Translations under genes and position numbers: made by a program
NCBI RefSeq assembly: GCF_050003625.1
Contig: NC_134397.1
Location: forward strand, 228,346,537 to 228,410,536
Source: Haematobia irritans
Lineage: Eukaryota; Arthropoda; Insecta; Diptera; Muscidae
Direction: 5' to 3'
DNA: 64,000 nucleotides
Notes under the pieces: generated by a model
The model's input: the letters and a program-made list of their open reading frames with translations, nothing else
What the model was told of the DNA's origin: nothing
The model's database searches: none
Shown here: positions 24,994-37,222 of the stretch, in pieces
How positions within the stretch are numbered: the stretch's first letter is position 1
How the letters are laid out: every line of letters begins with the position of its first letter

Positions 24994-25151
24994 AATTTTT
25001 TGGTGATAAAAGTTTAAAATTTTCGAAGAAATTCAAAAAACTCTAACAAAAGAAAAACGTTTCGGTACATGTTTTCCAAACTTTTTTTTCTTTGCGTGTA
25101 CTACTTAATAGTGAAGCATAATTGACACCGACTTCTAGGAATGCGATTATT

Positions 25152-26032
25152 ATACCCTCCACCATAGGATGGGGGTATATTAACTTTGTCGTTCCGTTTG
25201 TAACACATAGAAATATTGCTCTAAGACCCCATAAAAACTGACCCCCAAATTTGGCTTGCAGACCCTCTTAGAGAAGCAAATTTCATCCGATCCGGCTGAA
25301 ATTTGGTACATGCTGTAAGTATATGGTCTCTAACAACCATGCAAAAATTGGTTCATATCGGTCCATAATTATATATAGCCCCCATATAAACCGATCCCCA
25401 GATTTGAACTCCGGAGCCTCTTAGAGGAGAAAAATTCATCCGATGCGGTTGAAATTTGGAACGTAGTGTTAGAATAAGGCCGCTAATAACCATGCCAAAA
25501 TTTATCCATATCAGTCTATAGTTATATATAGCCGATCCCCAATCACACAAAAATTGGTCCATATCGGTTCATAATCATGGTTGCCACTCGAGCCAAAAAT
25601 AGTCTACCAAAATTTTATTTTTATAGAAAATTTTGTCAAAATATTATTTCTATAGAAATTGTTGTCAAAATTTTATTTCTATAGAAAATTTTGTCAAAAT
25701 TTTATTACTATAGAAAATTTTGTTAAAATTTTAATTCTACAGAAATTTTTTTCCAAATTTTACTTCTATAGAAAATGTTGTCAAAATTTTATTTCTATAG
25801 TAACTTTAAACTTAATTATATACGCATTTAATCGGCATTTTTAGTTTAATATATACCATGTATGGACTATGTGGTATATATTACGGTGTTAGGAAGTTTT
25901 AAGATACCTTGCCATCGGCAAGTGTTACCACAACCCAAGTAATTCGATTGTGGATGACAGTCATCAGTAGAAGTTTCATGGTGGAGGGTACATAAGCTTC
26001 AGCCTGGCCGATCTTACAGCCATATATACTTG
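25152..26032 (+). mobile_element. Family A element, copy 2
   Basis: Starts ATACCCTCCACCATAGG (hairpin 25152-25178) and ends CATATATACTTG, followed by T. It contains about two monomers, a T-unit array at 25579-25803, and the conserved tail with GATTGTGGATGACAGTC and CATGGTGGAGGGTACATAAG. The monomers are in the order seen in 33610-35394 but fewer. Confidence 0.85.
25579..25803 (+). repeat. T-unit array inside family A copy 2
   Basis: Starts GGTTGCCACTCGAGCC, the same junction as at 60761, then about seven 29-bp units. The identical left junction in two A copies shows the array was already part of that A lineage before it spread. Confidence 0.8.
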
Positions 26033-26190
26033 TTTTTTTTATTGAAAAAATAAAAATTTTGTTACAAACGAATTTTTTTGGTGATAATAGTTTAAAATTT
26101 TCGAAGAAATTCAAAAAACTCTAACAAAAGAAAAACGTTTTCGGTACACTTTTTCCAAAAGTTGTTTTTTTTTTGCGTGTACTACCTAAT
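26033..26190. repeat. Family C fragment
   Basis: GAATTTTTTTGGTGATAATA at about 26067 onward repeats 24993-25107 almost base for base, including the terminal TTTTTGCGTGTA and some following sequence (CTACCTAATAGTGAAGCAT against CTACTTAATAGTGAAGCAT). The shared flank suggests duplication of a larger block containing both. Confidence 0.6.
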
Positions 26191-27613
26191 AGTGAAGCAT
26201 ATTTGACACCGACTTCTAGGAATACGGAATATTTAAATTTACCGTAGGTTCCAAACTGGATGGTCAAGTAGTATTCCCTCAAAGGACTTGGAAATTAACA
26301 TTGCGCAAAATTACCTAATCCCGACAAAATTGAGGAAAAAAGCTACAGAGGAAATAGGCTACAGTTTTGTGCTAAGGCTGTCAAGCTTGGAATGACCCTC
26401 CTCGCCACCAGATTTTTGTAACATGGTAATTTGACGGATTAAATATTTATTTATTTCAAAAATTTATATTTTGTCCCATAATTTCAACTTATTTTTGTTT
26501 GAGTGTAACTTCTCCAACATATATTGATTGATACCCAATCATTGGACATTTTACTTTACTGGCAGTTGAAAGCCGTTAAAGTTTCCTTAAAAAGCATTTG
26601 GTAAACACTTAAAAGTTAAGCCTAAAACAATACCCATCGAAAACTTAGCACAACACCAAAAATCGATGAGTGTTGCTTTATGTCGTTGGTGGCTGATTCA
26701 AAAACAGCTTAAATTTGACTACAACTTTGTCAATCACTTTTGACTGGACTAAGCCGAATGCTTAACAGTCTTGACAAGCTAGCCATCGACCAAAAATATC
26801 TCCTTAAAATGATCCACTAGAAATTTTCAATATAAAAAATGAGTTTTGCCAAATCCTAAAACCTAAGCTAAGTCGAGACGTCTTGGTACAAGTCAATGTT
26901 TTGAGTTTTTGCACAATAGTAAGAAAAATTCATGCCGACTTTTTTTAATGATCGTTCATTCAGTTTTATTTTTTTTCAGGCATTTAGTTACAGTCACAAA
27001 CATTTTTATGGGAGATTTTTAGTTGTTTTGTTTTTTTTGCTTTTGCATAACTTCGTTTTTTCATATATTTGCGGCAAATGCACCCTCTTATCTATTACTG
27101 CGTCCATAATTACATTAGAAGAGGGAAGCTATGCCAGCGACATTCGCTTCGCAGTGATTTTCATATGGAATTTAAAATCAATTTAACATTTGACATTTGC
27201 CGAAGATTTGGTTACCACTCATTTAAGTATGACCAGTGCCACAATCACCACCCCAGTGCAGTTACATCGTCTCGATTATTCAAATGCAAATTGAAAATTC
27301 AAAACAAAAGGAAGCTTGCGATAGCTGTAATCTTCATCGGTGTGTATTTCGACGATAGGACTGTGGCTAGGACAGTGCATTGAAGTTGCACTTGTGGAAC
27401 TTAAAAGACAATCGCATTAGATAAATTAAATGCAATCAAGAATTTGAGCCAAAATGCAACTGAAGCATGAAAATCGACCTCAAAATAAAACAAAGGCGTC
27501 AGCCCACTCTAGCCACTGGAGAACGCCTGAAACCCGGGTCACACAAAAACCAAATCTGATGCGATACAATGCTATTCAGAACAACAATACCCAGAATGCA
27601 AAAATAGGTCCCA
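26191..27613. other. Mostly single-copy DNA, no gene seen
   Basis: Overlapping frames of 84 and 104 residues (26932-27383) lack recognisable motifs. Composition is more mixed at 27060-27600 than elsewhere, which could mark non-repeat host DNA, but no splice-consistent exon is evident. Confidence 0.35.
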
Positions 27614-28135
27614 CACTGAAAAAAATATTGACCTAATATGGAAGATCATGCAACTTAAATTTTAGGACTCGAAATTTACGCAATGTTAAGGACAAAATTC
27701 TTTAAAATAATGACATTTTCATTAAAAGAAAGTTTGCTTGCTTCAAAATTTTTTTTCATTAAATTTAGGACACAATTCATGAAATTTTGCGTCCCTCTGT
27801 TGAAGTTGTAGATCTTTGATGCAAGGCAAATGTTCCTTAAAATAAAAACATTTTTAATTTAAAAAAGTCTTTAACTCAACTGACATATTGAATTTTTAAA
27901 TGTAAGATAAAAATGCTTCAAATATAGGCTAAGACTTATTTTAAGGATTTGCATCTTTGGTTTAAGTTTTGTAGTATTAAGAAGTTTTTACTTTGAAGTA
28001 CTTGGCATAATTTGGATTTTGAAACTGGAATTTGTTCGTACATGAATACCTTTATTAATATGTCGCAAACAGAGAATAAAATTTCGATGAATGAGATCTG
28101 TATCCAATTTTTACTTTATCGATCCTAGATTTAAA
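27614..28135 (+). repeat. MITE-like repeat, family E, truncated
   Basis: Starts CACACTGAAAAAAATATTGAC and follows the order of the E copies to GATCCTAGATTTAAAGTC, then breaks off. The right terminus is missing. Confidence 0.6.
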
Positions 28136-28493
28136 GTCATGCACCATAAGGGAACCACCATAACGGAACGTCTTAACACACTCAGCCACAAACGCCTTTG
28201 AACACGATGTATCAAAACGCCTATTCAAATGTTTGTGGCATGAACCTAATATGTCACCACGGCATAACATTCTAACTACTTCCTGAGTTGTTCTTTATTA
28301 TTATGAATAACAAATAAAAGATCGTTGAACCAGCGTTTTTTTATTTTTTTTATTCATAATAATCTCACTAGCGGAAATTGTTTATTAATTATTTAAAAAA
28401 AAAATCTAAAAATTATTTTTTCTTTTATTTCATACATTGTTTTTATTTTGTTTTTTTTTTTTTCGGCATATATTTTTGTATAAATATATTTTT
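28136..28493. other. Spacer with T-runs, no gene seen
   Basis: Low-complexity T and A runs at 28330-28470. Nothing else recognised. Confidence 0.35.
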
Positions 28494-29939
28494 ATACCCT
28501 CCACCATAGGATGGGGGTATATAAACTTTGTCATTACGTTTGTAACACATCGAAATATTGCTCTAAGACCCCATAAAGTATATATATTTTGGGTGGTGGT
28601 AAAATTCAGAGTCGATCTAAGCATGTCCGTCCGTCTGTTGAAATCACGCAAACTTCCGAACGAAACAAGCTATCGACTTGAAACTTGGCAATATATATAG
28701 CCCCCATTTAAACCCATCCCCAGATTTTACCTACGAAGCATCATGAATGAGCAAAATTCATCAGATTCGGAAGAAATTTGGTACGTGGTGTTAGTATATG
28801 GTCTCCAACAACCATGCAGGAATTGGTCCATATCGGTCTATAATTATATGTAGCCCCCATTTAAATCGATCCCAAGATTTGACCTCCAAAGCCTCATGAA
28901 TGAGCAAAATTCATCAGATTCGGATGAAATTTGGTACGTGGTGTTAGTATATGGTCTCTAACAACCATGTAGGAATTGGTCCATATCGGTCTATAATTAT
29001 ATGTAGCCCCCATTTAAACCGATCCCCAGATTTGACATCCGGAGCTCTTGGAGGAGCAAAATTCATCCGATCTGGTTGAAATTTGGTACGTGGTGAAATT
29101 TGGTACATTGCGCTAGTATTTGGCCGCTAACAACCATGCGAAAATTGGTCCATATCGGTGTATAGTTATATATAGCCGATACCCAAAAATAATCTACCAA
29201 AATTTTATTTCTATAGAAAATTTTGTCAAAATTTTATTTCTATAGAAAATTTTGTCAAAATTTTATTTCTATAGAAAATTTTGTCAAAATTTTATTTCTA
29301 TAGAAAATTTTGTCAAAATTTTATTTCTATAGAAAATTTTGTCAAAATTTTATTTCTATAGAAAATTTTGTCAAAATGTTATTTCTATAGAAAATTTTGT
29401 CAAAATTTTTTTTCTATAGAAAATTTTGTCAAAATTTTATTTCTATAGAAAACTTTGTCAACATTTTATTGCTTTAGAAAATTTTGTCAAAATTTTATTT
29501 CTATAAAAATTTTCTCAAAAATTTTATTACTATACAAAATTTTGTCAAAATTTTATTTCTATAGAAAATTTTGTCAAAATTTTATTTCTATAGAAAACTT
29601 TGTCAACATTTTATTGCTTTAGAAAATTTTGTCAAAATTTTATTTCTATAGAAAATTTTGTCAAAATTTTATTTCTATAAAAAATTTTGTCAAACTGAAT
29701 TATATACGTATTTAATCGGCCTTCGTTTTGTTTAATATATACCCCGTATGGACTAACTTACAATTTAGAAGACGGTGTTAGAAGTCTTAAGATACCTTAC
29801 TATCGGCAAGTGTTACCGCAACCCAAGTTATTCGATTGTGGATGACAGTCTTTAGTACAAGTTTTTATGCAATCCATGGTGGAGGGTACATAAGATTCAG
29901 CCTGGCCGAACTTACGGCCGTATATACTTTTTTCCATTA
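28494..29939 (+). mobile_element. Family A element, copy 3
   Basis: Starts ATACCCTCCACCATAGG after a T-run. It carries the conserved TTTGTAACACATCGAAATAT, GACCCCATAAAGTATATATA and CATGTCCGTCCGTCTG blocks, then monomers, a T-unit array (29181-29694), and the tail with CATGGTGGAGGGTACATAAG and the palindrome CGGCCGTATATAC. The final CTTG has changed to CTTT. Confidence 0.85.
29181..29694 (+). repeat. T-unit array inside family A copy 3
   Basis: About 17 copies of the 29-bp unit, more uniform than in the large array. Compared with 25579, about 60 bp at the left junction are deleted (GCCGAT joins straight to the AAAAATAATCTACC stretch). A block with AAACTTTGTCAACATTTTAT occurs twice, so the array grew by multi-unit duplication. 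Confidence 0.85.
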
Positions 29940-29944
29940 AAAAT

Positions 29945-30360
29945 CAACAAAAGATTAAAAATTATCGTAATTTCCAAAACCTTCTCAAAAGAACTTCAAT
30001 GGAAGTGAAAAAGTCAAACGGCTCAGGTTCAAGTCCCGTCGGGGATAATTTTTGTTTTTATTTTTTATTATTTTTTTACTGCTTTATTGATTTTCTATTC
30101 TTTTTTGCGAAATTTAATGGTCCAAAACTTAAATTTTCATTTACAACGGCCTAATTCCGTAATTTCTCAGACTTGTCCAAAAGGATTGCATCGGAAGTAA
30201 AAAAAAATCGATAGGGGATTCCGTAATGCGCTTTAAAAGAAATGTTTGTGGACTTATTCAAAAGGATTGCATCTAAAGTGGAAAAGACTTGATAGGGGAT
30301 TCCGGAATGTGCTTTAAAAGAAATGTTTGCGGAACAACTTCCATTTTTTTTTGCTGGGTA
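29945..30360. repeat. Family H repeat with tRNA-like B box
   Basis: Contains repeated GAACTTCAATGGAAGT/GGATTGCATC blocks and ends TTTTTTTTGCTGGGTA. GGTTCAAGTCCC at 30026 resembles a polymerase III B box, but no matching A box or clover-leaf is seen. Confidence 0.45.
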
Positions 30361-31469
30361 TATTAACTCAAATTTGCCATATGATGAAGGTGGACTTACT
30401 CCACTGTTCGTCCTATTGTTATGTCTTCTCCTGTTGAAATAGAAACAAATTATGATAGGCTTCTTTCATTTTCGGTTAGTTTGAAAAGTGAAAATCATTT
30501 CAAATAATCTTGGTTGTGGCCTCCTTTGATGATCGTTTTACCTATCAAGTAATAAATATTTCTATTGTACGGCGTGATTCTGCACTCATGGAAGTACCAC
30601 CACCACCTCTGTCGTTTGCAGCAACTGCTCCACCAGCAACTGCTTTTATATTGTCCTAGTGATCGTTGAAGTTCGAAAAAAAGATTTTGCAATAAATGAC
30701 CAGAAAGCCTTTGTCAGAGAGTTGATCCCCATTGCTGTGTAGAGTATTAACTTTCAATGGAGCGCTTTATATTTAAAAATTGTTTTAATTGCGTAATCGG
30801 ATTAAATTCGTCTACAATCAAAGTTAATCCTCTGAATACACATTGAACAATGGACATAGTTATGTATAGTCTAAGTTGTAGTTGTACATTTGATTATTCT
30901 ATTCTTTTTTTCCGAGGGAGATGGCTATGGGATTTAAAGGAATTGTTATATTAATACATATGTTGCCAAAGTAACAAAAGAACAAATTTTATTGTAGGTA
31001 CTATATTGCCTGAACTGATGTTCTCGAAGTGTACAATATGACATTAATCATACAGTTATGAAGATTTGTTGATGTGCTTTACTTTTGTTAGTGTATAAGA
31101 AAATTAAGATTTAATGCAATAAACATAAAACAGAGGACTTAAGGAACACACTTTTTTTTTGAGTTTTAAAATATTCAGATCATTTGGCTGATAACGAGTG
31201 GTAAGGAATGTTTCTAATGCATTTTTTTGTCAATTATATCTTGTCCTTAATATACGGATGCGAAGTTTGCTTAGCAAATATAATTCATTTTTCAAATATA
31301 AAGTTTTTTTTCCTTGTTCAAAAGCCGATAAACTTCAATGAAGTCCTTTTATTCTTATAGTTAAATTATTCGTCTTAAAAATGGGTATGTTATCAAGGAA
31401 GAACATTTTGTTTGACTAAGGTAAACTTGGCTTTAGTAATTGTGAAAAATGCTCAATTGTTTTTATATA
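30361..31469. other. Possible single-copy DNA, no gene seen
   Basis: A minus-strand frame of 65 residues at 30495-30692 is rich in Ser and Trp with no known motif. No RNA gene or repeat ends seen. Confidence 0.35.
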
Positions 31470-32447
31470 CACGGATGAAAAAGACTGTTTTTCATATGTT
31501 TGGCTATAAACATTATATGTTTGGAACACAAATTTTTAAACACAATATTTTTGAGTGCAAGCATATAATGTTCATAAACTAGCATAACATGTTTGGGACA
31601 TATATGTTAATATGTTAGAACATATTATGTTTGGGACATAAAATGTTTGTAAATATAATATGCTTGGATGCAAACATATATTAATTTAGAAATAGCCTAT
31701 AAACATATATGTGTTTAGTAGCTTGGAGCGCTATTTAACAGGGAGCGATATTGAATTAAGTTGGTGGTTGTTGCTTGTTATTACAAAATTAACATTTTAT
31801 TTTTCCTTGGGCAATTGATCAGCTACTTCTTTGATCCTTACAAACTGTGTGGTCCGCTGTTCGAATCCCCGTCCGGCAAAAGGTAAAATTAAAATAAAAA
31901 AAAATCATACAATTGAATAATTTCTTCTACAATGTTTGTATTACAGAAAAAGGTGCTAAGAACTAAAAATCTCGTGGAAGTGAGAAAGATGTGGGGGAAT
32001 ATACAATTGGGCAGAAACAAAATTTTGAGCATTCAGGTCGAAAACCTATGTTGTTAGCACCTATATTACCTGTTTATTTTCATAATTCATTATGATTGTA
32101 AATATATAAATAAATAAATAAAATTTTGAGCACGATATTGATTGGGAGAATTTTTTTAAGCATATAATATTTTTGGGTGCAAAATGCTTCCAAACATATT
32201 ATATGTTCACATAATAACATATTGTTTTTTGGAAGACAACATTATTGAATTTGGATGCAAAAATACAAAATGTTTGGAACTTAGACTACCCAAACATATA
32301 TTGTTTAGACCAATATGCTTTCAAACATATTATATATTGGAAGAGATCAAACATATAAATGTTTGGGCAATACCCAAAAATATATATGCTTGAAGCAAAA
32401 TATGTTTGGGAGTATATGTTACAGAAGCGATTTTTTGTGAGCGTGTA
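31470..32447. repeat. MITE-like repeat, family D, copy 2, interrupted by a SINE
   Basis: Starts CACGGATGAAAAAGACTG next to TA and ends TTTTTTGTGAGCGTG next to TA. Its AAACATATATG-rich sequence is split by non-D DNA at about 31718-32150 that includes the S3 SINE. A family F repeat begins at the adjoining TA. Confidence 0.65.
31825..32122 (+). mobile_element. tRNA-derived SINE, type S3
   Basis: Carries the B-box-like CTGTTCGAATCCCCGTCCGGC and then GCAAAAGGTAAAATT, TTTGTATTACAGAAAAAGG and an AAAT-repeat tail. The same body order occurs on either side of the family A copy at 49627-51072. The tRNA-like head is degraded compared with 49541-49612. The start is uncertain. Confidence 0.6.
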
Positions 32448-32449
32448 TA

Positions 32450-33115
32450 CACAAAAAAAAAACATGCTCGGTTCCAAAGATTTTGTCTTTACTTTAAAAA
32501 TTTTGGTATTAATTCCGAGCTAAAGAAGTGGAGAATAACATACAAGTAAGGATTCTTTTAAGACACAATTCTCTTTTAAATTTGGGTTCGTGTACTTTCT
32601 TCTAAAATATGAAACAAATTTTAATTTTTCGTTTTTTTTTCAGCTTTTTTCTTCGTATGCTATTAAAGTCCTTTAAGAACGAGTTAACGACAACTTAATT
32701 TTCCATATTAAGACTGGACTTTCAGTAGAAATTACGCTATGTTTCAAGTAAAAAAACGACCTTAAAATAAAGTGTTGAAAAACATGTCCTATATTTCAAC
32801 GATATGTTGCTTTGTAGTCAAGATGCAAAAAGACAACAAATTTAAAGACAATTTCATTAAATTTAAAGAAATTTTTCTGAATTATTAAAGTCAAGTTGAC
32901 CTTAGCGCAAACATTTTTTCTTTCGTGTTATGATACCCATTTTTAAGTGAAATCAATTAATTATAAGGACAATACGACGTTAATGAAAAGTTTATCGACT
33001 TTTGGGCAAGGAAAAAACTTTATATTAGAGAAATGCGTCTTCTATGCTAAGCAACATTTGCATTCGTATTTTAAAGACATGAAATATTTGACCTCACGAA
33101 AATTTTTTTTCAGTG
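32450..33115. repeat. MITE-like repeat, family F, copy 1
   Basis: Ends are CACAAAAAAAAAACATG and, read inward from the right, CACTGAAAAAAAATTTTCG, both next to TA. Copy 2 at 58923 has the better preserved left end. About 665 bp, noncoding. It is the intact reference for two other F copies split by family A. Confidence 0.65.
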
Positions 33116-33117
33116 TA

Positions 33118-33449
33118 GTTGAGGTTGGTCTTAATTTTTTAATATTTGCACGAGAGAAGAAAATCCTACTTGAAATACAAAATTTAGAGGTGTTTTCGGT
33201 CCGTGTAGCGAATATGGTGTGGATCGGTCCACGTTTTGGTATAGCTCCCATGTGAAAACCTCCCGATTTCCATGTTGGTATATATGTTGGCTTGGCAGAG
33301 TATTTGTCATCAAATACACCTAAAATTCCATATATGTATTTTCAAGTAATCTGACTACGAGTTTTCCACGGAAACAATTATATTTTTTGATTGGTGGGTA
33401 TTTAAGATTCGGCCCGGCCGAACTTAAGTCAGTATATACTTGTTAGGAT
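33118..33449 (+). repeat. Short A-related element or fragment
   Basis: Has a GGTGTGGATCGGTCCACG/TATAGCTCCCAT monomer trace and an A-like tail: GGTGGGTATTTAAGATTCGGCC followed by CGGCCGAACTTAAG and TATATACTTG. The palindrome GATTCGGCCCGGCCGAA differs from family A, so it may be a separate subfamily. Confidence 0.55.
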
Positions 33450-33609
33450 ACCCAATTTTAAATTTAAAACAAAACAACTTCATTGAAAACTTTATTGACT
33501 TTTGGACAAGGAAAACACTTTATATCGGAGAAATGCGTCTTCTATGCTAAGCAAAATTCGCATTCGTATTTTAGGGACACGAAATCTTTGGACTCACGAC
33601 AATATTTTT
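33450..33609. repeat. Family F fragment, right end split off by family A
   Basis: Matches 32938-33100 of the intact F copy. The missing last dozen bases reappear after the A element, at about 35395-35406 (TTTTCATTGAAG against TTTTCAGTGTAG). Confidence 0.6.
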
Positions 33610-35394
33610 ATACCCTCCACCATAGGATGGGTGGTATATTAACTTTGTCATTCCGTTTGTAACACATCGAAATATTGCTCTAAGACCCCATAAAGTATAT
33701 ATATAATGAGTCGTGGTGAAATTCTGAGTCGATCTAGGCATGGCCGTCTGTTGAAATCACGCTAACTTCCGAACGAAACAAGCTATCGAGTTTAAACTTG
33801 GTACAAGTAGTTGTTATTGATCTAGGTCGGATGGTATTGCAAATGGGCCACACTTTTACGTATAGCCCCATATAGACGGACCCCCAGATTTGGCTTGCAG
33901 ACCCTCTTAGTACAATGGTACAATGTGTTAGTATATGGTCTCTAACAACCATGCAAAAACTGGTCCACATCGGTCCATAATTATATATAGCCCCCATATA
34001 AACCGATCCCCCGATTTGGCTTTCGGAGCCTCTAAGAGAAGCAAATTTCATCCGATCCGGCTGAAATTTGGTACGTGGTGTTAGTATATGGTCTTTAACA
34101 ACCATGCAAGAATTGGTCCATATCGGTCCATATTATATATAGCCCCCATAAAACCGTTCCCCAGATTTGATCTCCGGAGCCTCTTGGGGGAGCAAAATTC
34201 ATCCGATCCGATTGAAATTTGGTGGTGTTAGTATATGGTCTCTAACAACCATGCAAAAATTGGTCCATATCGGTCCATAATTATATATAGCCCCAAATAT
34301 AAAACGATGTCCAGATTTGGTTTGCGGATCCTCTAAGAGAAGCATATTCATCCGATCCGCCTAAAATTTGGTACATGGTGTTGGTATATGGCCTCTAACA
34401 ACTATGCAAAAATTGGTCCACATCGGTCAATAATTATATATAACCCTGATATAAACCGATCCCCAGATTTGGCTTGCGGAGCCTCTAAGAGAAGCAAATT
34501 TCATCCGACCCGGCTGAAATTTGGTACATGGTGTTGTTATGTGGTGTCTAATGACCATGTAAAAATTGGTCCACATCGGTCATTAATTATATATAGCCAC
34601 CATATAAACCGGTCCCCAAATTTGACCTCCGGCGCCCCTTGGAAGTGCAAAATTCTTCCGATTCGGGTGAAATTTGGTACGTCATGTTAGTATATGGTAT
34701 CCAACAACCATGCAGGAATTGGTTCGTATCAGTCCATAATTATATATAGCCCCCATATAAGCCGATTCCCAGATTTGACCTCCGGTGCCTTTTGGAGAAG
34801 CAAAATTCATCCGATTTGGTTGAAATTTGGTACGTGGTGGTAGTATACGATATTTAGCAACCATGCCAAAAGTGGTCCATATCAGTCCATAATCATATAT
34901 AGCTCCCATATAAACCGATCCCGAGATTTGGTTTTGGAGCCACTTGGAGAAGCAAATTTCATCCGAGTTGAAATTTGGTACATTATGCTAGTATATGGCC
35001 GTTAACAACCATGCCTAACTAGGTCCATATCGGTCTATAGTTATATATAGCGCTCAGATAAATCGATCCCCAATCACACAAAAATTGGTCCATATCATGT
35101 TCATAATTGTATATAGCCCCCATATAAGCGACCCCCATATTTCAATTCTGGCTCTCTATGTACTGTGCAAAAATCCATATCGATTCGTAGTTATTTGTAG
35201 ACCTACATTTTTTGTCTAATATATACCACGTATGGACTAACTCACAATTTAGAAAACAATGTTAAGAAGTTTTAAGATAACGCAACCCAATTAATTCGAT
35301 TGTGGATGACAGTCTTTCGTAGAAGTTTCTACGCAATCCTTGGTGGAGGGTACATAAGATTCGGCCTGGCCGAACTTACGGCCGTATATACTTG
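33610..35394 (+). mobile_element. Family A element, copy 4, longest monomer array
   Basis: Starts ATACCCTCCACCATAGG and ends TATATACTTG. Anchors on the GCCCCCATAT block fall near 33990, 34142, 34290, 34442, 34596, 34749 and 34902, a period close to 153 bp. It has no T array. The tail holds GATTGTGGATGACAGTC and the palindrome TTCGGCCTGGCCGAA. Broken open frames on both strands (for example 33734-34105 minus, 34388-34690 plus) stay in phase across monomers because 153 is a multiple of three; stops are frequent. Confidence 0.88.
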
Positions 35395-35499
35395 TTTTCA
35401 TTGAAGTATGGCTTCTTTTGAAGTCAACTTTATTTAATTAAAGAAGCTCTGCAGAGGCATGCCTTTACCTAAAATAAATTAAAATCCGAAGGTTCAAAG

Positions 35500-35815
35500 T
35501 CTTGGCCATGCGATGGGTGCATCAAACATTTTTAGAACCAAAGATTTTGACGTTCCCGTAAGGTTTTGCTATTGATTCTGGGCCAAAGATACGCCTTCTT
35601 TGAAATAAAGACATTCTTTGGGGTCTATCTAGCTTTAAATTTGGGATTAAAAAATTAAAATTATTCGTGTCCTAAAATTTTTTTTTTTGATTATTTTGGA
35701 GATTATAAACTTTCTTTTAATTAAAATTTGGCTTTAATACTTATAAATTGTATGTTCTAAAATTTAGAATGCATAATCTCTTATATTAGATGAATATTTT
35801 TTTCAGTCTGGCCTG
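35500..35815 (-). repeat. Family E fragment, minus orientation
   Basis: Ends ATATTTTTTTCAG at about 35800-35812, the complement of the E start, and carries the diagnostic interior block AGCTTTAAATTTGGGATT. The far end is lost. Confidence 0.55.
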
Positions 35816-37222
35816 ATTCAATCTCACCAGTTGGTGATAGTAAATTGTACAACCAATCGTTTACACTGGTAGGAACTGCTCATAGTGGATGATTCCTTTC
35901 GATTCCCACCAATTCCTCACATTAACCTTTCGCCAATCTGGCTTTGCTACCAATATTGCTAAGCTCAATTAAGATCCCGTTACCTTCAAAAATATGATAT
36001 GTGTCAATCAGCACATCTCAAGAACCTTTTGGCATCATGTCACATTCAATTTCGATTACTCAAGCAAATTTGAACATTTTCTCTTGGTAATTAATTCATT
36101 TAATAGAAAGCTTTTAGTCTAATTGAAGATATTGCTTTGTGCAAACATATTTTATTGAAATGTCGAATAAATCCATTAGTTCTAAGACTATTCACAATTA
36201 GCCACCTATATGGAAATTGCTTAGAATGCCATTAAATAGAAGCCATAAACTTTTCTTTAGATTTCTTTTCGAAATCACTCCAATCACTGTCACTTTATTA
36301 TAATTATCTCTCTATGTGTCCCTCTCTAAGAAAATGGATTACTTTCTAAATTCTACGGAGGTAGTATTACACTTTGCATTTTTCACATGGACTGAATTGA
36401 GTAGATGTCACATTAGTTGTGCGACTGTCTCCTCTCAATCGTTGAGACAATCAAATATCAGTGGTGGACAATAAAATCAATTTACATTTGAAGTTGTCGG
36501 CAGGTTGCTGGAGTTACCGACGCTGCTGCTGCTGCTACTACCATTTTCTTTTCCATGGTGGTTACAATCATCATCCATTGTCTCACATTCCATCTACAGA
36601 CATTTGGATAGAAAAGTTCATTTCATTTAATGGAGCAGAAATTGCAACAAGTGGCTGATCGGCTAAACTATTGACAATACTGAGAGAATGTCATAGACTT
36701 GCTGCGCAATTTATGCCAAGAAATTCCTTGCCGCCACTAAAGAACCGAGGGTGCCTAAATAGAATACCCACTGAAGAATTTAGTGAACAAGGGAGGGCGG
36801 ATATTGGACTACACTGAAATAAAATAAATATAAAAACAAAGACCATTTAAAATATTTAATTGATGCTGATCTGGCGTTTGTGATAGCAACATTGAGCTCA
36901 TTAATAAAGTGGTAGTGTATCACAAACAATTGTATGCACTTTTATCTCTCTGACTTGGAATAAACGACCAAAACCACCATCACCACTAAACGGCCGCTAC
37001 CAATAGCCACTGTAACTCTAAAATGCAAAAAAAAACGTAGAAAAAAATCGAAGAATAGAGCAAAAGTTTGGCAGACGATAGTTGTTCGTATAAAATGAAA
37101 CGAGGATGGTATGGACATATTGGGGAAGAAGTAAACCTACCTAAGAGAATCAAAACATGGCATAATCCCGATAAAGGTCCTATGTCTAAATGTTCGTGAT
37201 TGCTTGTTGACTTTTATATACT
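35816..37222. other. Mostly single-copy DNA, no gene seen
   Basis: Less repetitive and slightly richer in GC. It has a short CTG run at about 36521-36535 and a CACTGAAATAAAAT motif near 36813. The 65-residue frame over the CTG run shows nothing recognisable. This could be conserved noncoding host DNA, but the sequence alone does not show it. Confidence 0.35.

Larger units (their letters stand above)
24194..25107. mobile_element. Composite: family C MITE holding a family A fragment and a mariner fragment
   Basis: The left part (24196-24365) is the reverse complement of 51180-51355, and the right end (25000-25107) matches 49052-49165, so together they are one family C element ending in TTTGCGTGTA. 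Inside lie the A fragment 24368-24563 and the truncated mariner 24564-24993. A deletion must have removed the other half of both and part of C, since the mariner stops abruptly at C sequence near 24993. Confidence 0.65.

Noticed and set aside
24629..25036. 135-residue frame as a novel fusion gene
   Set aside because: Its N-terminal part is family C sequence joined by a deletion to a truncated mariner transposase.
33734..34105. Family A frames as a real repeat protein
   Set aside because: Frames are short, occur on both strands, are broken by stops in every copy, and stay in phase simply because the monomer is a multiple of three. Kept only as a testable finding.
36515..36540. CTG runs (also near 46632 and 57605) as poly-Gln exons
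   Set aside because: The runs are short, interrupted and not inside extended open frames; simple-sequence DNA is sufficient.
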